Positions 17,854-27,372 are shown, numbered from the stretch's first letter. The stretch is DNA of 64,000 bases from Fontisubflavum oceani (GCF_030407165.1 NZ_CP129111.1:1922001-1986000); one strand, 5' to 3'. A program made the numbers and translations. The notes: a model not told the origin generated them from the letters alone.

Positions 17854-18605
17854 GCCTTGCGGGTCGTCATATCGTGATCACCGGCGGGGGCAGCGGCGTT
17901 GGGGCCGAAATTGCTACCCGTGCGGCTCAGGCCGGTGGCAAGGTGACCATTCTCGGGCGCCGATCTGAGCCGCTTCAAGCGGTTGCTGATCAAATCGGCG
18001 GGCTGGCACTGATATGCGATGTCACCGATGCGGCAGCGGTCGACGCGACGCTGCGCCAAGCCGCGGCAGAGCAGGGGCCGATCGATATCGCGGTCGCCAA
18101 TGCAGGCGCGGCCGAAGGCGTGCCGTTTGCCAAAATGACAGCGGATAATCTCGCTTCCGATCTGTCGGTCAATCTGGGCGGGGTGTTCAACCTGTGGCAC
18201 GCGGCTCTGCCGGATATGAAAACGCAAGGCTGGGGCCGGATGATCGCCGTAGCGTCCACGGCGGGGCTCAAAGGCTACCCCTATGTGGCCGGATATTGTG
18301 CCGCGAAGCATGGGGTTATTGGGTTAGCCCGGGCTTTGGCGCTGGAACTGGCCGCCACCGGGATCACGGTCAACGCAGTTTGCCCTGGCTTCATTGAGAC
18401 GCCGCTTTTGGAGCGATCGATTGCCAATATCACCGAGAAAACCGGGATGAGCGCCGAAGAAGCGGCCAAATCACTCCGCCGATCCAATCCGCAAGATCGA
18501 TTTATTCAAACGAGCGAGGTGGCAGAGGCCGTTCTGTGGCTGTGCAGCGAGGCCGCGCGCTCGGTGAATGGGCATGCGCTGAGCCTGTCTGGAGGGGAAA
18601 TATGA
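17850..18605 (+). CDS. SDR family NAD(P)-dependent oxidoreductase
   Basis: 251 residues. Classical short-chain dehydrogenase: cofactor motif TGGGSGVGAEIATRA (about 11-25), NAG at about 85-87 (VANAGA), catalytic Ser, Tyr and Lys in AVASTAGLKGYPYVAGYCAAK (Y and K four residues apart), and PGFIETPLL. It probably oxidises or reduces a hydroxy- or oxo-acyl-CoA downstream of the dearomatising enzyme. It is translationally coupled (ATGA) to both the fusion enzyme before it and the MarR gene after it. Confidence 0.88.
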   Translation: MSLAGRHIVITGGGSGVGAEIATRAAQAGGKVTILGRRSEPLQAVADQIGGLALICDVTDAAAVDATLRQAAAEQGPIDIAVANAGAAEGVPFAKMTADNLASDLSVNLGGVFNLWHAALPDMKTQGWGRMIAVASTAGLKGYPYVAGYCAAKHGVIGLARALALELAATGITVNAVCPGFIETPLLERSIANITEKTGMSAEEAAKSLRRSNPQDRFIQTSEVAEAVLWLCSEAARSVNGHALSLSGGEI

Positions 18606-19069
18606 CGACTGATCCGTTGATCCAATCGCGCGAACCGGCCAGCAAGGAGCGCCTGCGCCTTTGGTTGCGCCTCTTAAAATCGACCCGCGTGGTCGAGGCG
18701 GAGCTGCGCGAAAAGCTACGCCTGGAGTTTGCGTCGACTCTGCCGCGCTTCGATGTGATGGCGGCGCTGCATCGCCACCCTAAGGGGCTGAAAATGAGCG
18801 AGTTGTCGCGGTTCCTGATGGTCTCCAACGGCAATGTGACGGGCATCGTGGACCGGCTGACCGAAGAGGGGTTCGCGCTCCGCGAACAGGTCCCGGGAGA
18901 TCGGCGGGCCGCGCGGGCGAGACTGACCAAGAAAGGGATCGAAGAGTTTGCACGGCAGGCGGAGGCGCATGAGGCTTGGGTCGATCAGCTTCTGGCCGAG
19001 ATCGATCCGGTGCTGGCCGCTGAGTTGGGCCAAGCCCTGACCCGCATTTCAGATCAGGTTGAGGAGTAA
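18602..19069 (+). CDS. MarR family regulator of the anthranilate-CoA operon (probable)
   Basis: 155 residues from ATG 18602, which overlaps the SDR stop as ATGA. The winged helix is seen in LKMSELSRFLMVSNGNVTGI, then VDRLTEEGFALREQVPGDRR with the DRR wing. Flanking helices serve dimerisation. Being inside the operon it controls by position, it is the leading candidate to bind the 30-bp palindrome at 15455. MarR proteins of aromatic-acid operons often respond to the aryl-CoA; 2-aminobenzoyl-CoA would be the natural ligand here, which is inference. Confidence 0.88.
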   Translation: MTTDPLIQSREPASKERLRLWLRLLKSTRVVEAELREKLRLEFASTLPRFDVMAALHRHPKGLKMSELSRFLMVSNGNVTGIVDRLTEEGFALREQVPGDRRAARARLTKKGIEEFARQAEAHEAWVDQLLAEIDPVLAAELGQALTRISDQVEE

Positions 19070-19074
19070 CCGCG

Positions 19075-19877
19075 ATGGCGCGGAGCGACACCACCCATTT
19101 CCATTGTCAGATTGCTGATCGTATCGCCACGATCTCGCTCGATCGGCCCGAGCGGAAAAACCCCTGACTTTCGACAGTTACGCGGAGCTACGGGATTGGT
19201 TCCGGGACTTGCCCTATGCCGATTACGTCGATGTTGTGATCTTTGCGCCCAATGGCGGGAATTTCTCCTCTGGCGGCGACGTGCATGACATTATCGGGCC
19301 GCTGACCCGGATGACGATGAAAGAGCTTCTGGCCTTCACGCGCATGACCGGCGATCTGGTCAAGGCAATGGTGAATTGCGGCAAGCCGATTATCGCGGCC
19401 GTGGATGGGATTTGTGCAGGCGCAGGCGCGATTATCGCCATGGCGTCAGACCTGCGGATCGCCACGCCCGAGGCGAAAACCGCGTTTTTGTTCACCCGTG
19501 TGGGCCTTGCCGGTGCCGATATGGGGGCTTGCGCCATCCTGCCGCGGATCATCGGGCAGGGGCGGGCGGCGGAATTGCTCTATACCGGGCGGGCAATGTC
19601 CGCCGACGAAGGCGCGGCTTGGGGGTTTTACAACAGAGTCGTGCCTGCCGATCAGCTGAAGGATGCGGCGCGTGACATGGCCAGCCGCATCGCGGCAGGT
19701 CCGAATTTCGCACATATGATGACCAAAACCATGCTGGCGCAGGAATGGTCGATGTCGATTGAACAGGCGATCGAAGCGGAAGCGCAGGCGCAAGCCATCT
19801 GCATGCAGACCCAGGATTTCGAGCGGGCCTACACCGCCTTCGTTGCGAAGGAAAAACCAGTGTTTGAGGGCGATTGA
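19075..19877 (+). CDS. Enoyl-CoA hydratase/isomerase (crotonase) family protein (frameshifted)
   Basis: The start MARSDTTHFHCQIADRIATI is at 19075. The frame ends prematurely after RPERKNP because one C is missing from the run 19161-19164. The continuation LTFDSYAELRDWFRDLPYAD is in the next frame and runs to 19877. Crotonase motifs follow: NFSSGGDVHDIIG for the oxyanion hole and AAVDGICAGAGAIIAMASDL. Repaired length is about 267 residues. It should hydrate or isomerise a cyclic or linear enoyl-CoA in the 2-aminobenzoyl-CoA route. It starts 5 bp after the MarR stop and overlaps the acyl-CoA dehydrogenase start (TGATG). Confidence 0.82.
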
Positions 19878-21040
19878 TGGCGGATCGAAGTTTCCTGGAT
19901 TGGCCGTTTTTCGAGCCGCATCATCGCGATTTGGCTGAGGCTCTGGACGCTTGGGCTGCCGATGCCGTCGCCAAAATCGACCATAGCGATACTGATGCGG
20001 CCTGCCGCGCGCTGGTTGCGGAATTCGGTGCGGGCGGCTGGCTGTCTCATGCGACGGTTGAGCCGGGGAGCAACGCGCCGCTTGATGTGCGGACGCTCTG
20101 CCTGATCCGAGAGACGCTGGCGCGCCATGATGGGCTGGCCGATTTTGCCTTTGCGATGCAAGGCTTGGGTACGGGTGCAATCTCGTTGTTTGGAACGGAT
20201 GCGCAGAAGGCCGATTGGCTTCCCAAGGTGCGGGCGGGGCAGGCGATCTCCGCCTTTGCGCTGACGGAGCCGCAATCAGGATCTGACGTGGCCAGTTCAA
20301 CTATGACTGCCACGCGGGATGGCGCAGATTATGTGCTGACCGGTCAGAAGACCTGGATCAGCAATGGCGGCATCGCCGATCTTTATACAGTCTTTGCTCG
20401 GACAGGTGACGAGCCCGGCGCGCGAGGGTTGTCGGCCTTCATCGTGCCTGCGGACACGCCGGGCTTGGCCATTGCGGAACGGCTCGACACCATCGCGCCG
20501 CACCCGTTGGCCACGCTTGATTTTGCCGAGTGCCGCATCCCGGCCAGCGCGATGATCGGCGAAAGCGGCGCGGGGTTCAAAATCGCCATGTCGGTCTTGG
20601 ACGTGTTCCGCCCTACCGTGGCCGCCGCCGCTTTGGGCTTTGCCCGTCGGGCGCTGGATGAGGCTCTGGCGCGGGTGACGACTCGCGAGGTGCAAGGCGC
20701 GCCGCTTTTCGATTTGCAGATGGTGCAAGGCCATATCGCGGATATGGCGCTTGATGTGGATGCGGCGGCGCTGCTGATCTACCGCGCGGCTTGGACCAAG
20801 GACAGTGGCGCGCCGCGCATCACACGAGAGGCGGCGATGGCGAAGCTTTTCGCCACGGATCAAGCGCAACAGGTGATTGACAAAGCCGTGCAGCTTTTTG
20901 GCGGCGCGGGGGTGAAATCTGGCGAGGCTGTCGAGAAACTCTACCGTGAAATCAGAGCGTTACGCATCTATGAAGGCGCGTCGGATGTGCAGCGCGTGAT
21001 CATCGCACGACAAGCGCTGGATGCGCATTTGGGAGGGTAG
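19877..21040 (+). CDS. Acyl-CoA dehydrogenase
   Basis: 387 residues from ATG 19877, which overlaps the crotonase stop. FAD-binding signatures: AFALTEPQSGSDVASS and KTWISNGGIADLYTVF. The C-terminal domain contains VQLFGGAGVKSGEAVEKLYR and the catalytic-base region IYEGASDVQRVII, where Glu in YEG abstracts the alpha proton. It introduces a 2,3 double bond into an acyl-CoA of the anthranilate pathway. Distinct from the GcdH-like gene on the other arm, so two dehydrogenation steps are served. Confidence 0.9.
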   Translation: MADRSFLDWPFFEPHHRDLAEALDAWAADAVAKIDHSDTDAACRALVAEFGAGGWLSHATVEPGSNAPLDVRTLCLIRETLARHDGLADFAFAMQGLGTGAISLFGTDAQKADWLPKVRAGQAISAFALTEPQSGSDVASSTMTATRDGADYVLTGQKTWISNGGIADLYTVFARTGDEPGARGLSAFIVPADTPGLAIAERLDTIAPHPLATLDFAECRIPASAMIGESGAGFKIAMSVLDVFRPTVAAAALGFARRALDEALARVTTREVQGAPLFDLQMVQGHIADMALDVDAAALLIYRAAWTKDSGAPRITREAAMAKLFATDQAQQVIDKAVQLFGGAGVKSGEAVEKLYREIRALRIYEGASDVQRVIIARQALDAHLGG

Positions 21041-21043
21041 GCC

Positions 21044-22674
21044 ATGTTGAGACCATCGGCCCATACCGACACATTCACACGCGATAACCTGCCGCCTGTC
21101 GAGACTTGGCCAGATCTTCTGTTGGACGAGTTTGACTATCCGGATCGACTGAATGCAGCGGTAGAGTTGACCGATGCGATGGTCGACAAGGGATTTGGGG
21201 ATCACACGGCGTTGATCGGCAATGGGCGGCGGCGCACCTATAAAGAACTGACCGACTGGACCAACCGGCTGGCGCATGCCCTGGTCGATGATTTGGGAAT
21301 TAAGCCGGGCAATCGCGTTCTGATCCGTTCGGCCAATAACCCGGCGATGGTCGCGTGTTGGTTGGCCGCGACCAAGGCGGGGGCGGTGGTGATCAACTCC
21401 ATGCCGATGCTGCGCACTGGCGAGCTTACGAAATATGTTGATCTGGCGGAGATCACCTTCGCGCTTTGTGACACGCGGCTGATGGATGAGATGACGGCCT
21501 GTGCCAAGGACAGCGCGTTTCTGAAAACCGTTGTGGGCTTTGATGGCACGTCGAACCATGATGCCGAATTGGACCGCTTGGCGTTGGAGAAACCCGTGCA
21601 GTTTGAGGCGGTTGCGACGGCGCAGGACGATGTGGCGTTGCTTGGGTTCACCTCCGGCTCCACCGGTGCCCCGAAGGCCACAATGCATTTCCATCGCGAT
21701 CTGTTGATCATCGCCGATGGCTACGCGCGCGAGGTTTTGGGCGTTACCGAGACAGATGTGTTCATCGGCTCGCCGCCTTTAGCCTTCACCTTCGGCCTGG
21801 GCGGGTTGGCGGTTTTCCCCTCCGCTTTGGTGCAGCGGCGACGCTTCTGGAAAATGCATCTCCACCGAATATGGTTGAAATCATTCAGAAATACCGCGCG
21901 ACGGTCTGTTTCACCGCGCCGACGGCCTATCGCGCCATGATGAAAGCGATGGAGGAAGGCGCCGACCTTTCCTCACTCCGCGCGGCGGTTTCGGCGGGTG
22001 AGACCTTGCCCGGCCCGGTTTATGACGAATGGATGGAGAAGACGGGCAAGCCGATGCTGGACGGGATCGGCGCGACCGAGATGCTGCATATCTTCATCAC
22101 CAACCGGTTCAACGATCACCGCGCCGCCTGCACCGGCAAACCGGTTGCGGGATATGAGGCAAAGGTGATTGGACCAGACGGGGCGGAAGTGCCACCGGGC
22201 GAAACCGGGCGTTTGGCGGTGCGTGGGCCGACGGGGTGCCGATATTTGGGCGGCGCAAAGCAAACGGAATATGTGCAGGAGGGATGGAACATCTCGGGCG
22301 ATGCGTTCACGATGGATGCGGATGGCTATTTCCATTTTGCCGCCCGGAATGACGATATGATCCTATCGGCGGGCTACAATATCGCCGGGCCAGAGGTGGA
22401 GGCCGCGCTTCTGTCGCATGAGGCGGTGGCGGAATGTGCCGTGATCGGTGTGCCGGATACCGAGCGGGGCGCGATCGTCGAGGCGCATGTGGTGCTGTCC
22501 CCGGGCGCTCAGCCGGGCGCGCCTTTGGTGCGCGACTTGCAAGATCATGTCAAAGCCACCATTGCGCCGTTCAAATACCCGCGCTCGATTGTGTTCACCG
22601 AGGCCTTGCCGAAAACGGAAACCGGTAAGATTCAACGCTTTCGCTTGCGGTCAACGACACCGGAGGCCGGGTAA
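21044..22674 (+). CDS. Benzoate/2-aminobenzoate-CoA ligase-type AMP-dependent synthetase (frameshifted)
   Basis: About 543 residues after repair. The N-terminal frame carries the P-loop-like adenylation motif GFTSGSTGAPKATMHFH. After AVFP the reading should continue LRFGAAATLLENASPPNMVE, the benzoate-CoA-ligase pattern, but one C is missing from the run 21817-21820 and the second part is in another frame. It then shows FTAPTAYRAMM, GIGATEMLHIFI, and the C-terminal ILSAGYNIAGPEVEAAL and PKTETGKIQRF lysine motif. It activates an aromatic acid through the acyl-adenylate. With kynureninase opposite and the monooxygenase/reductase in the same operon, 2-aminobenzoate (anthranilate) is the expected substrate. 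Confidence 0.85.
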
Positions 22675-22676
22675 GC

Positions 22677-23078
22677 ATGGGGTTCACCATGCATCAGAAG
22701 GTGCTGTTCAAACACTGCGACCCGGCAGGGATCGTGTTTTATCCGCGCTATTTCGAAATGATGAACGATTGCGTCGAAGCGTTCTTTGACGAGATCGGAC
22801 ATCCGTTTGAGACACTCCATCAGAGCGGGGCGGTGCCGACGGCGCAGATTGAGGCAAAGTTCACCGCGCCAAGCCGCCATGGCGATCAATTGGCGATTGA
22901 TCTGAGCGTGGTCAGAGTCGGACGGAGCAGCCTGGGCATCGACTTCACCGCGCGAGCAGAGGCAGAGACCCGGTTTGAAGCCAGCGCCGTCTTGGTGCAT
23001 GTGGGCGGTGATGGGCGGCCGGTGCCTTGGCCCACAGATTTGAAAGCATCGCTTATGCGAGAGATGGAAGGACGCTGA
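22677..23078 (+). CDS. Hotdog-fold acyl-CoA thioesterase (4-hydroxybenzoyl-CoA type)
   Basis: 133 residues. Begins MGFTMHQKVLFKHCDPAGIV. HCDPAGIVFYPRYFEMMNDC is the 4HBT-family signature with the catalytic Asp. It hydrolyses a small acyl- or aroyl-CoA. In this operon it probably releases CoA from a dead-end or excess 2-aminobenzoyl-CoA, keeping the CoA pool free; the exact substrate is inference. Two bases separate it from the ligase stop. Confidence 0.86.
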   Translation: MGFTMHQKVLFKHCDPAGIVFYPRYFEMMNDCVEAFFDEIGHPFETLHQSGAVPTAQIEAKFTAPSRHGDQLAIDLSVVRVGRSSLGIDFTARAEAETRFEASAVLVHVGGDGRPVPWPTDLKASLMREMEGR

Positions 23079-23080
23079 TC

Positions 23081-23488
23081 ATGGCGCATCAGATTATTCA
23101 ACCGGAGGGCTGGGCACCTGCGAAGGGCTACGCCAACGGCGTCTTGGCGCAGGACGGCACGCTTTATGTTGGCGGGCAGATCGGTTGGAACGGCGCGCAA
23201 GTGTTTGAACACCATGATTTCATCGGTCAGATGGAACAGGCGTTGCGCAATATCGTGGCCATTGTCGAGGCTGCGGGCGGTGCGGTAACAGATATCACCC
23301 GATTGACCTGGTATGTGACGGATAAGAAAGACTATCTTGCCCGGCAACGGGAGGTTGGCGAGGTGTATCGTCGGGTTCTCGGGCGGCATTTCCCGGCGAT
23401 GACCATGGTTGTCGTGGCAGGGTTGATTGAGGACGAGGCGCTGGTCGAGATCGAGGCCACCGCAGTGATAGCAGGGGCAGACGTATGA
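23081..23488 (+). CDS. RidA/YjgF/UK114 family protein
   Basis: 135 residues from ATG 23081. Rid-family layout: N-terminal PEGWAPAKGYANGVLAQDG, YVGGQIGWNG, QALRNIVAIVEAAGGAVTDI, and the C-terminal MTMVVVAGLIEDEALVEIEA. RidA itself uses an Arg in an RSA-type motif to hydrolyse reactive enamines and imines; that motif is not obvious here, so this is a divergent subgroup member. Embedded in an operon whose central intermediate is a cyclic enamine-CoA, it may speed release of the amino group as ammonia. Two bases after the thioesterase stop, and overlapping the thiolase start. Confidence 0.85.
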   Translation: MAHQIIQPEGWAPAKGYANGVLAQDGTLYVGGQIGWNGAQVFEHHDFIGQMEQALRNIVAIVEAAGGAVTDITRLTWYVTDKKDYLARQREVGEVYRRVLGRHFPAMTMVVVAGLIEDEALVEIEATAVIAGADV

Positions 23489-24687
23489 ACCGGGTTTTTA
23501 TTTGTGATTATCGCCGCACGCCGATTGGCCGTTATGGCGGGGCCCTGGCCTCTGTCCGGCCGGACGATCTGGCGGCGATCCCGATCCGCAATCTGGTCGA
23601 GCGGACACCGGCCTTGGTTGAGCATCTGGATGAAGTGATCCTGGGTTGCGCGAACCAGGCCGGGGAAGACAACCGAAATGTGGCACGGATGGCGGTGCTC
23701 CTGTCGGGCCTGCCGATCACGGTGCCGGCGCATACGGTCAACCGGCTCTGCGCGTCCGGTTTGGACGCCGTGACAGCCGCCTATCGCGCGATCAAATGCG
23801 GCGAGGCGGGGCTGATCATCGCGGGCGGTGTTGAAAGCATGAGCCGCGCGCCCTTCGTTATGCCCAAGGCAGAAGCCGGATTTTCGCGCGCCAATGCGGT
23901 TTATGACACGACCATCGGCTGGCGCTTTGTGAACAAATTGATCGAGAAGCAATACGGCATCGATAGCATGCCGGAGACCGCCGAAAACGTGGCCGCCGAT
24001 TACGGTGTGTCACGGGAAGATCAAGACGCGGTCGCGTTTTCCAGCCAGACCCGCGCCGCACAGGCGCAGGAGAGCGGGCGTCTTGCAGAAGAGATCGTGC
24101 CGGTCACGATGCCGCAGCGCCGGGGTGACCCGGTATCCGTTGAACGGGATGAGCATCCGCGTCTAAGCCCGATGGAGAAGCTTGCGGCCCTACCGACCCC
24201 GTTCCGGGAGGCAGGCACCGTGACGGCGGGCAATGCGTCCGGCGTCAATGATGGCGCGGCGGCGTTGCTGATCGCATCGGAAGAGATGGTGGACAAATTG
24301 GGCCTGACGCCCATGGCGGAGGTCACCGGCGCGGCGGCCGCCGGCGTGGAGCCGCGGGTGATGGGCATCGGGCCGGTGCCCGCGGTTCAGAAACTCTGCG
24401 CCATGACCGGGCAGGATGTGGCCGATTTCGACGTGATCGAATTGAACGAGGCCTTCGCCGCGCAGGCGGTTGCCGTTTGTCGTGAGCTTGGCCTTGACCC
24501 GATGGCGGCGCATATCAATCCGAATGGCGGCGCGATTGCGTTGGGGCACCCCCTGGGCATGACCGGCGCGCGTCTGGTCGGAACCGCTGCGGTGGAGCTG
24601 ACGCATAAGGGGCAGGGAACTGCGCTTTGTACCATGTGTGTAGGCGTCGGGCAAGGGGCGGCCTTGTCTTTGCGGTCCGTCGCTTAG
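23485..24687 (+). CDS. pcaF: 3-Oxoadipyl-CoA-type thiolase
   Basis: 400 residues. The opening VFICDYRRTPIGRYGGALAS and GCANQAGEDNRNVARMA are those of beta-ketoadipyl-CoA thiolase. Catalytic C89 is in TVNRLCASG, the histidine in NGGAIALGHPLGMTGARL, and the second cysteine in CTMCVGVGQG. It cleaves 3-oxoadipyl-CoA (or a close homologue) with CoA to succinyl-CoA and acetyl-CoA. As last gene of the operon it supplies a plausible exit of the anthranilate ring carbons to the TCA cycle. A full beta-ketoadipate (pca) set is absent nearby, so this copy seems dedicated to the CoA-dependent route. Confidence 0.88.
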   Translation: MNRVFICDYRRTPIGRYGGALASVRPDDLAAIPIRNLVERTPALVEHLDEVILGCANQAGEDNRNVARMAVLLSGLPITVPAHTVNRLCASGLDAVTAAYRAIKCGEAGLIIAGGVESMSRAPFVMPKAEAGFSRANAVYDTTIGWRFVNKLIEKQYGIDSMPETAENVAADYGVSREDQDAVAFSSQTRAAQAQESGRLAEEIVPVTMPQRRGDPVSVERDEHPRLSPMEKLAALPTPFREAGTVTAGNASGVNDGAAALLIASEEMVDKLGLTPMAEVTGAAAAGVEPRVMGIGPVPAVQKLCAMTGQDVADFDVIELNEAFAAQAVAVCRELGLDPMAAHINPNGGAIALGHPLGMTGARLVGTAAVELTHKGQGTALCTMCVGVGQGAALSLRSVA

Positions 24688-24937
24688 TGCGCCAACCGCT
24701 CGGCGCTTGCAGATTTTCCCCAGGCTGCGTTGGCACCGATGAGCTTGGTCCCAATGGTTTCCCGCGGCAGAGATTTGCCTTGCAGCACCCGGCTGCGTGG
24801 TTTTATCCCATTTATATGCCCCCGATAATTGTTTCATAATCAACCAATGGGGATATGATCTTCATCAGCATCCAGGTTTCCGACCGGAACTGATGGTATC
24901 TGCCCGGACGAAGCCGTCGAAAGCAGAGGATTTCAAC

Positions 24938-26470
24938 GTGACATGTGAGTCATCCGCCGCCCGCCGTATCGTGAACGATCCCACATTGAGTGCCGCGCAG
25001 AAGGCCCGCGCCCTGTCGCTTGAGGCGGAAAATGCCCTGGCCTATCCAGAGATCGACGCGGAGACGCGGGCGGCCCTGGATGCTCGGGTGATCTGCGACA
25101 TGTATGAAGGCCATGCGCCTTATAAGCCGCGCTATGTGCTGCCGGACTATTCCGTGGTTCTGAAACAGGGCAGTGCGTGGCTTGAACTGCCCGCGCCGCA
25201 GAGTTTGGATGAGGCGATCCATTGCCTGATGATCGCCTATCACCATGTGCCGTCGGTTACGGGCATGCCGGTTTATATCGGCCAGCTTGACGATCTGCTT
25301 TTGCCATTCTGCGACGGCGTCTCCGACGCGGCGCTCTATCAACAGATCAAGCTGTTTTGGCGCTATATCGATCGGGTGCTGCCCGATGCATTTCTGCACG
25401 CCAATATCGGGCCAAGTGACAACCGCGTGGCGCGAACCATTCTGCGGGTCGATGCCGAGTTGCAGCAGATCGCGCCGAACCTGACCTTTCGCTATGACCC
25501 CGACGTCAGCAGTGATGCGATCCTTGAGCAAGCGATTGCGAATATTACGATCTGTTCGAAACCCCATATCGCCAATCATCCGTTGCATCAGGCGGTCTTC
25601 GATGACGATGGCTATGGAATTGTCAGTTGCTATAACGCGCTACCCATTTGCGGAGGTGCCTCAACACTGACGCGGGTCAATCTGGCCAAGGTGGCGGAAC
25701 AATCGCGCGACGCTGATGATTTCCTGACGGCGGTCTTGCCGCGCTATGTTGATCTCAATTTCCGCCTGACCGAGGCGCGGGTTGACTATCTGTTCAACCA
25801 ATCCGGCTTTTTCGACAGTTTCTTGGTGACCGAAGGGTGGATTGACCCCGACTGCTTCACCGCGATGTTTGGTGTCTTCGCCATGGCCGAGGCGGTCAAC
25901 CTGTTGCAGGAGAAGGCCGGAGCGGATGGCCGGTATGGGATGGATGCGGCCGCGAATGAACTGGGGCACAAGATTTCCGCCCGACTGGCCGAGCTTGTTG
26001 CGGCGCGACCGATGGCGCATGTCTGGCGCGGGCACGCTATGCTGCATGCGCAGGCAGGGCTATCGACCGATACTGGCTTCACGCCGGGTGTGCGCATTCC
26101 CTATGGTGCCGAGCCCGATCCGGTGACCCATGTGCGGGCCCTAGCGCCGCATCACCAGTATTATCCCTCCGGGATCAGTGAGATTCTGACCATGGATGAA
26201 ACGGTCAAGGCAAACCCGGCGGCCGTTTTGGACCTGTGCAAGGGCGCCTTTGCCAATGGGTTCAGAGAGTTCACCGCCAATGTCGGCGGCAATGATCTGG
26301 TGCGTGTGACGGGGTATATGATCCGGCTCTCGGATCTGGCCGCGTTCAATGATGCCAAAGGTTCACGCACCAACACCACCGCCTTGGGGGCGGAGGCCGC
26401 CGACCAGACCGACATTTTGAAGCGCAAGCCGAGGGTGGTGGCCAATGAGCTCCTTGCAGGCGCGGATTAG
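24938..26470 (+). CDS. yjjI: Glycyl-radical protein YjjI
   Basis: 510 residues from GTG 24938, chosen because AGAGGA lies seven bases upstream and because the length and N-terminus then match E. coli YjjI (516). An ATG at 24893 would add 15 residues without a good ribosome site. Strong family matches: GHAPYKPRYVLPDY, ANIGPSDNRVARTILR, SKPHIANHPLHQ, GIVSCYNALPICGGAS. Near the C-terminus NDLVRVTGYMIRLSDL carries the glycine (about residue 459) expected to hold the radical. The family's reaction is not established. The activase gene follows, overlapping by 26 bp. An oxygen-sensitive enzyme in an apparently marine aerobic lineage implies low-oxygen expression. Confidence 0.92.
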   Translation: MTCESSAARRIVNDPTLSAAQKARALSLEAENALAYPEIDAETRAALDARVICDMYEGHAPYKPRYVLPDYSVVLKQGSAWLELPAPQSLDEAIHCLMIAYHHVPSVTGMPVYIGQLDDLLLPFCDGVSDAALYQQIKLFWRYIDRVLPDAFLHANIGPSDNRVARTILRVDAELQQIAPNLTFRYDPDVSSDAILEQAIANITICSKPHIANHPLHQAVFDDDGYGIVSCYNALPICGGASTLTRVNLAKVAEQSRDADDFLTAVLPRYVDLNFRLTEARVDYLFNQSGFFDSFLVTEGWIDPDCFTAMFGVFAMAEAVNLLQEKAGADGRYGMDAAANELGHKISARLAELVAARPMAHVWRGHAMLHAQAGLSTDTGFTPGVRIPYGAEPDPVTHVRALAPHHQYYPSGISEILTMDETVKANPAAVLDLCKGAFANGFREFTANVGGNDLVRVTGYMIRLSDLAAFNDAKGSRTNTTALGAEAADQTDILKRKPRVVANELLAGAD

Positions 26471-27306
26471 CAACATCCTCACCTGGTCTTGCGTCGACGG
26501 GCCGGGCAATCGCATGGTCTTGTTCATGCAGGGCTGCAACTATGCCTGTGCAGCGTGTCACAACCCATACACGATCGGTCAGTGTGATCATTGCGGTGAC
26601 TGTATTCCCGCATGTGAACCGGGTGCGTTGAGTCTGGTGGATGGGAAGGTACAGTTTGATCCGGGTATCTGCACCCACTGCGATGCCTGTTTGGATGCGT
26701 GCCCGATCAGCGCCAACCCGATGGCCCAGCTTTATAGCGTCGAGGACATTCTGGAAGCTGTTGCGAGAGCATCAGAGCTTTCTGTCTGGCATCACGCTAT
26801 CGGGCGGCGAGGCGACGCTGCAATTACCATTTATCCTGACGCTTTTTGCGGCCATGCGAGATGATCCTGAGCTGGCGCATCTGACCCGTCTTGTGGACAG
26901 CAACGGTCATCTTGGCGCGGCAGGATGGCAGATGCTGTTGCCGCTGACCGATGGGGTGTTGCTGGATATCAAGGCGTTTGATCCCAAGCTGCATCTGACG
27001 CTGACCGGGCGCAGCAATGACCGATCTCTGGCCAGCGCGAGGTTGGTCCATGCGGCGGGGAAATTGCATGAACTGCGCTTTTTGATGGTGCCGGGCAAAA
27101 CGGATAGCGCCGCAGAAATCGCGCTTCTCGTCGCGTTTGTCCAAAGCTTAGGCGGGACAGTTCCGATTCGTTTGAATGGGTTTCGGACCCATGGCGTCCG
27201 AGGTGAAGCGACCGAATGGCCGATGATGCCGCGGGCCGATCTTGAAGCGACGGCAGATATGCTCACGCGTTCAGGTTTGGGGCCTGTCTCGTTGCCGGCA
27301 CTTTGA
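26445..27306 (+). CDS. yjjW: Glycyl-radical enzyme activase YjjW (frameshifted)
   Basis: 286 residues after repair, as in E. coli. The radical-SAM cluster is FMQGCNYACAACHNPYT (CxxxCxxC), followed by two ferredoxin-like 4Fe-4S motifs (CDHCGDCIPAC and CTHCDACLDAC). After YSVEDILEAVAR one extra base near 26767 shifts the frame; the correct continuation is HQSFLSGITLSGGEATLQLP, holding the GGE SAM-binding motif, then RLVDSNGHLG and LLDIKAFDP. It uses S-adenosylmethionine to abstract hydrogen from the YjjI glycine. It overlaps yjjI by 26 bp, so the two are co-translated. Confidence 0.87.
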
Positions 27307-27372
27307 TGGATATATGCGTTTCAACCCGGGGTGTGATCGCATCTTTTTCGTGCAGAAACGGAACCGTGGATC

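Noticed and set aside
24829..24843. FNR-like box TTGTT-N5-ATCAA before yjjI
   Set aside because: Spacer is five bases rather than the required four, and the left half deviates; too weak to call although a low-oxygen regulator would make sense.
26445..26864. Separate short ferredoxin gene
   Set aside because: It is the N-terminal half of the YjjW activase; the SAM-binding half follows in the next frame.
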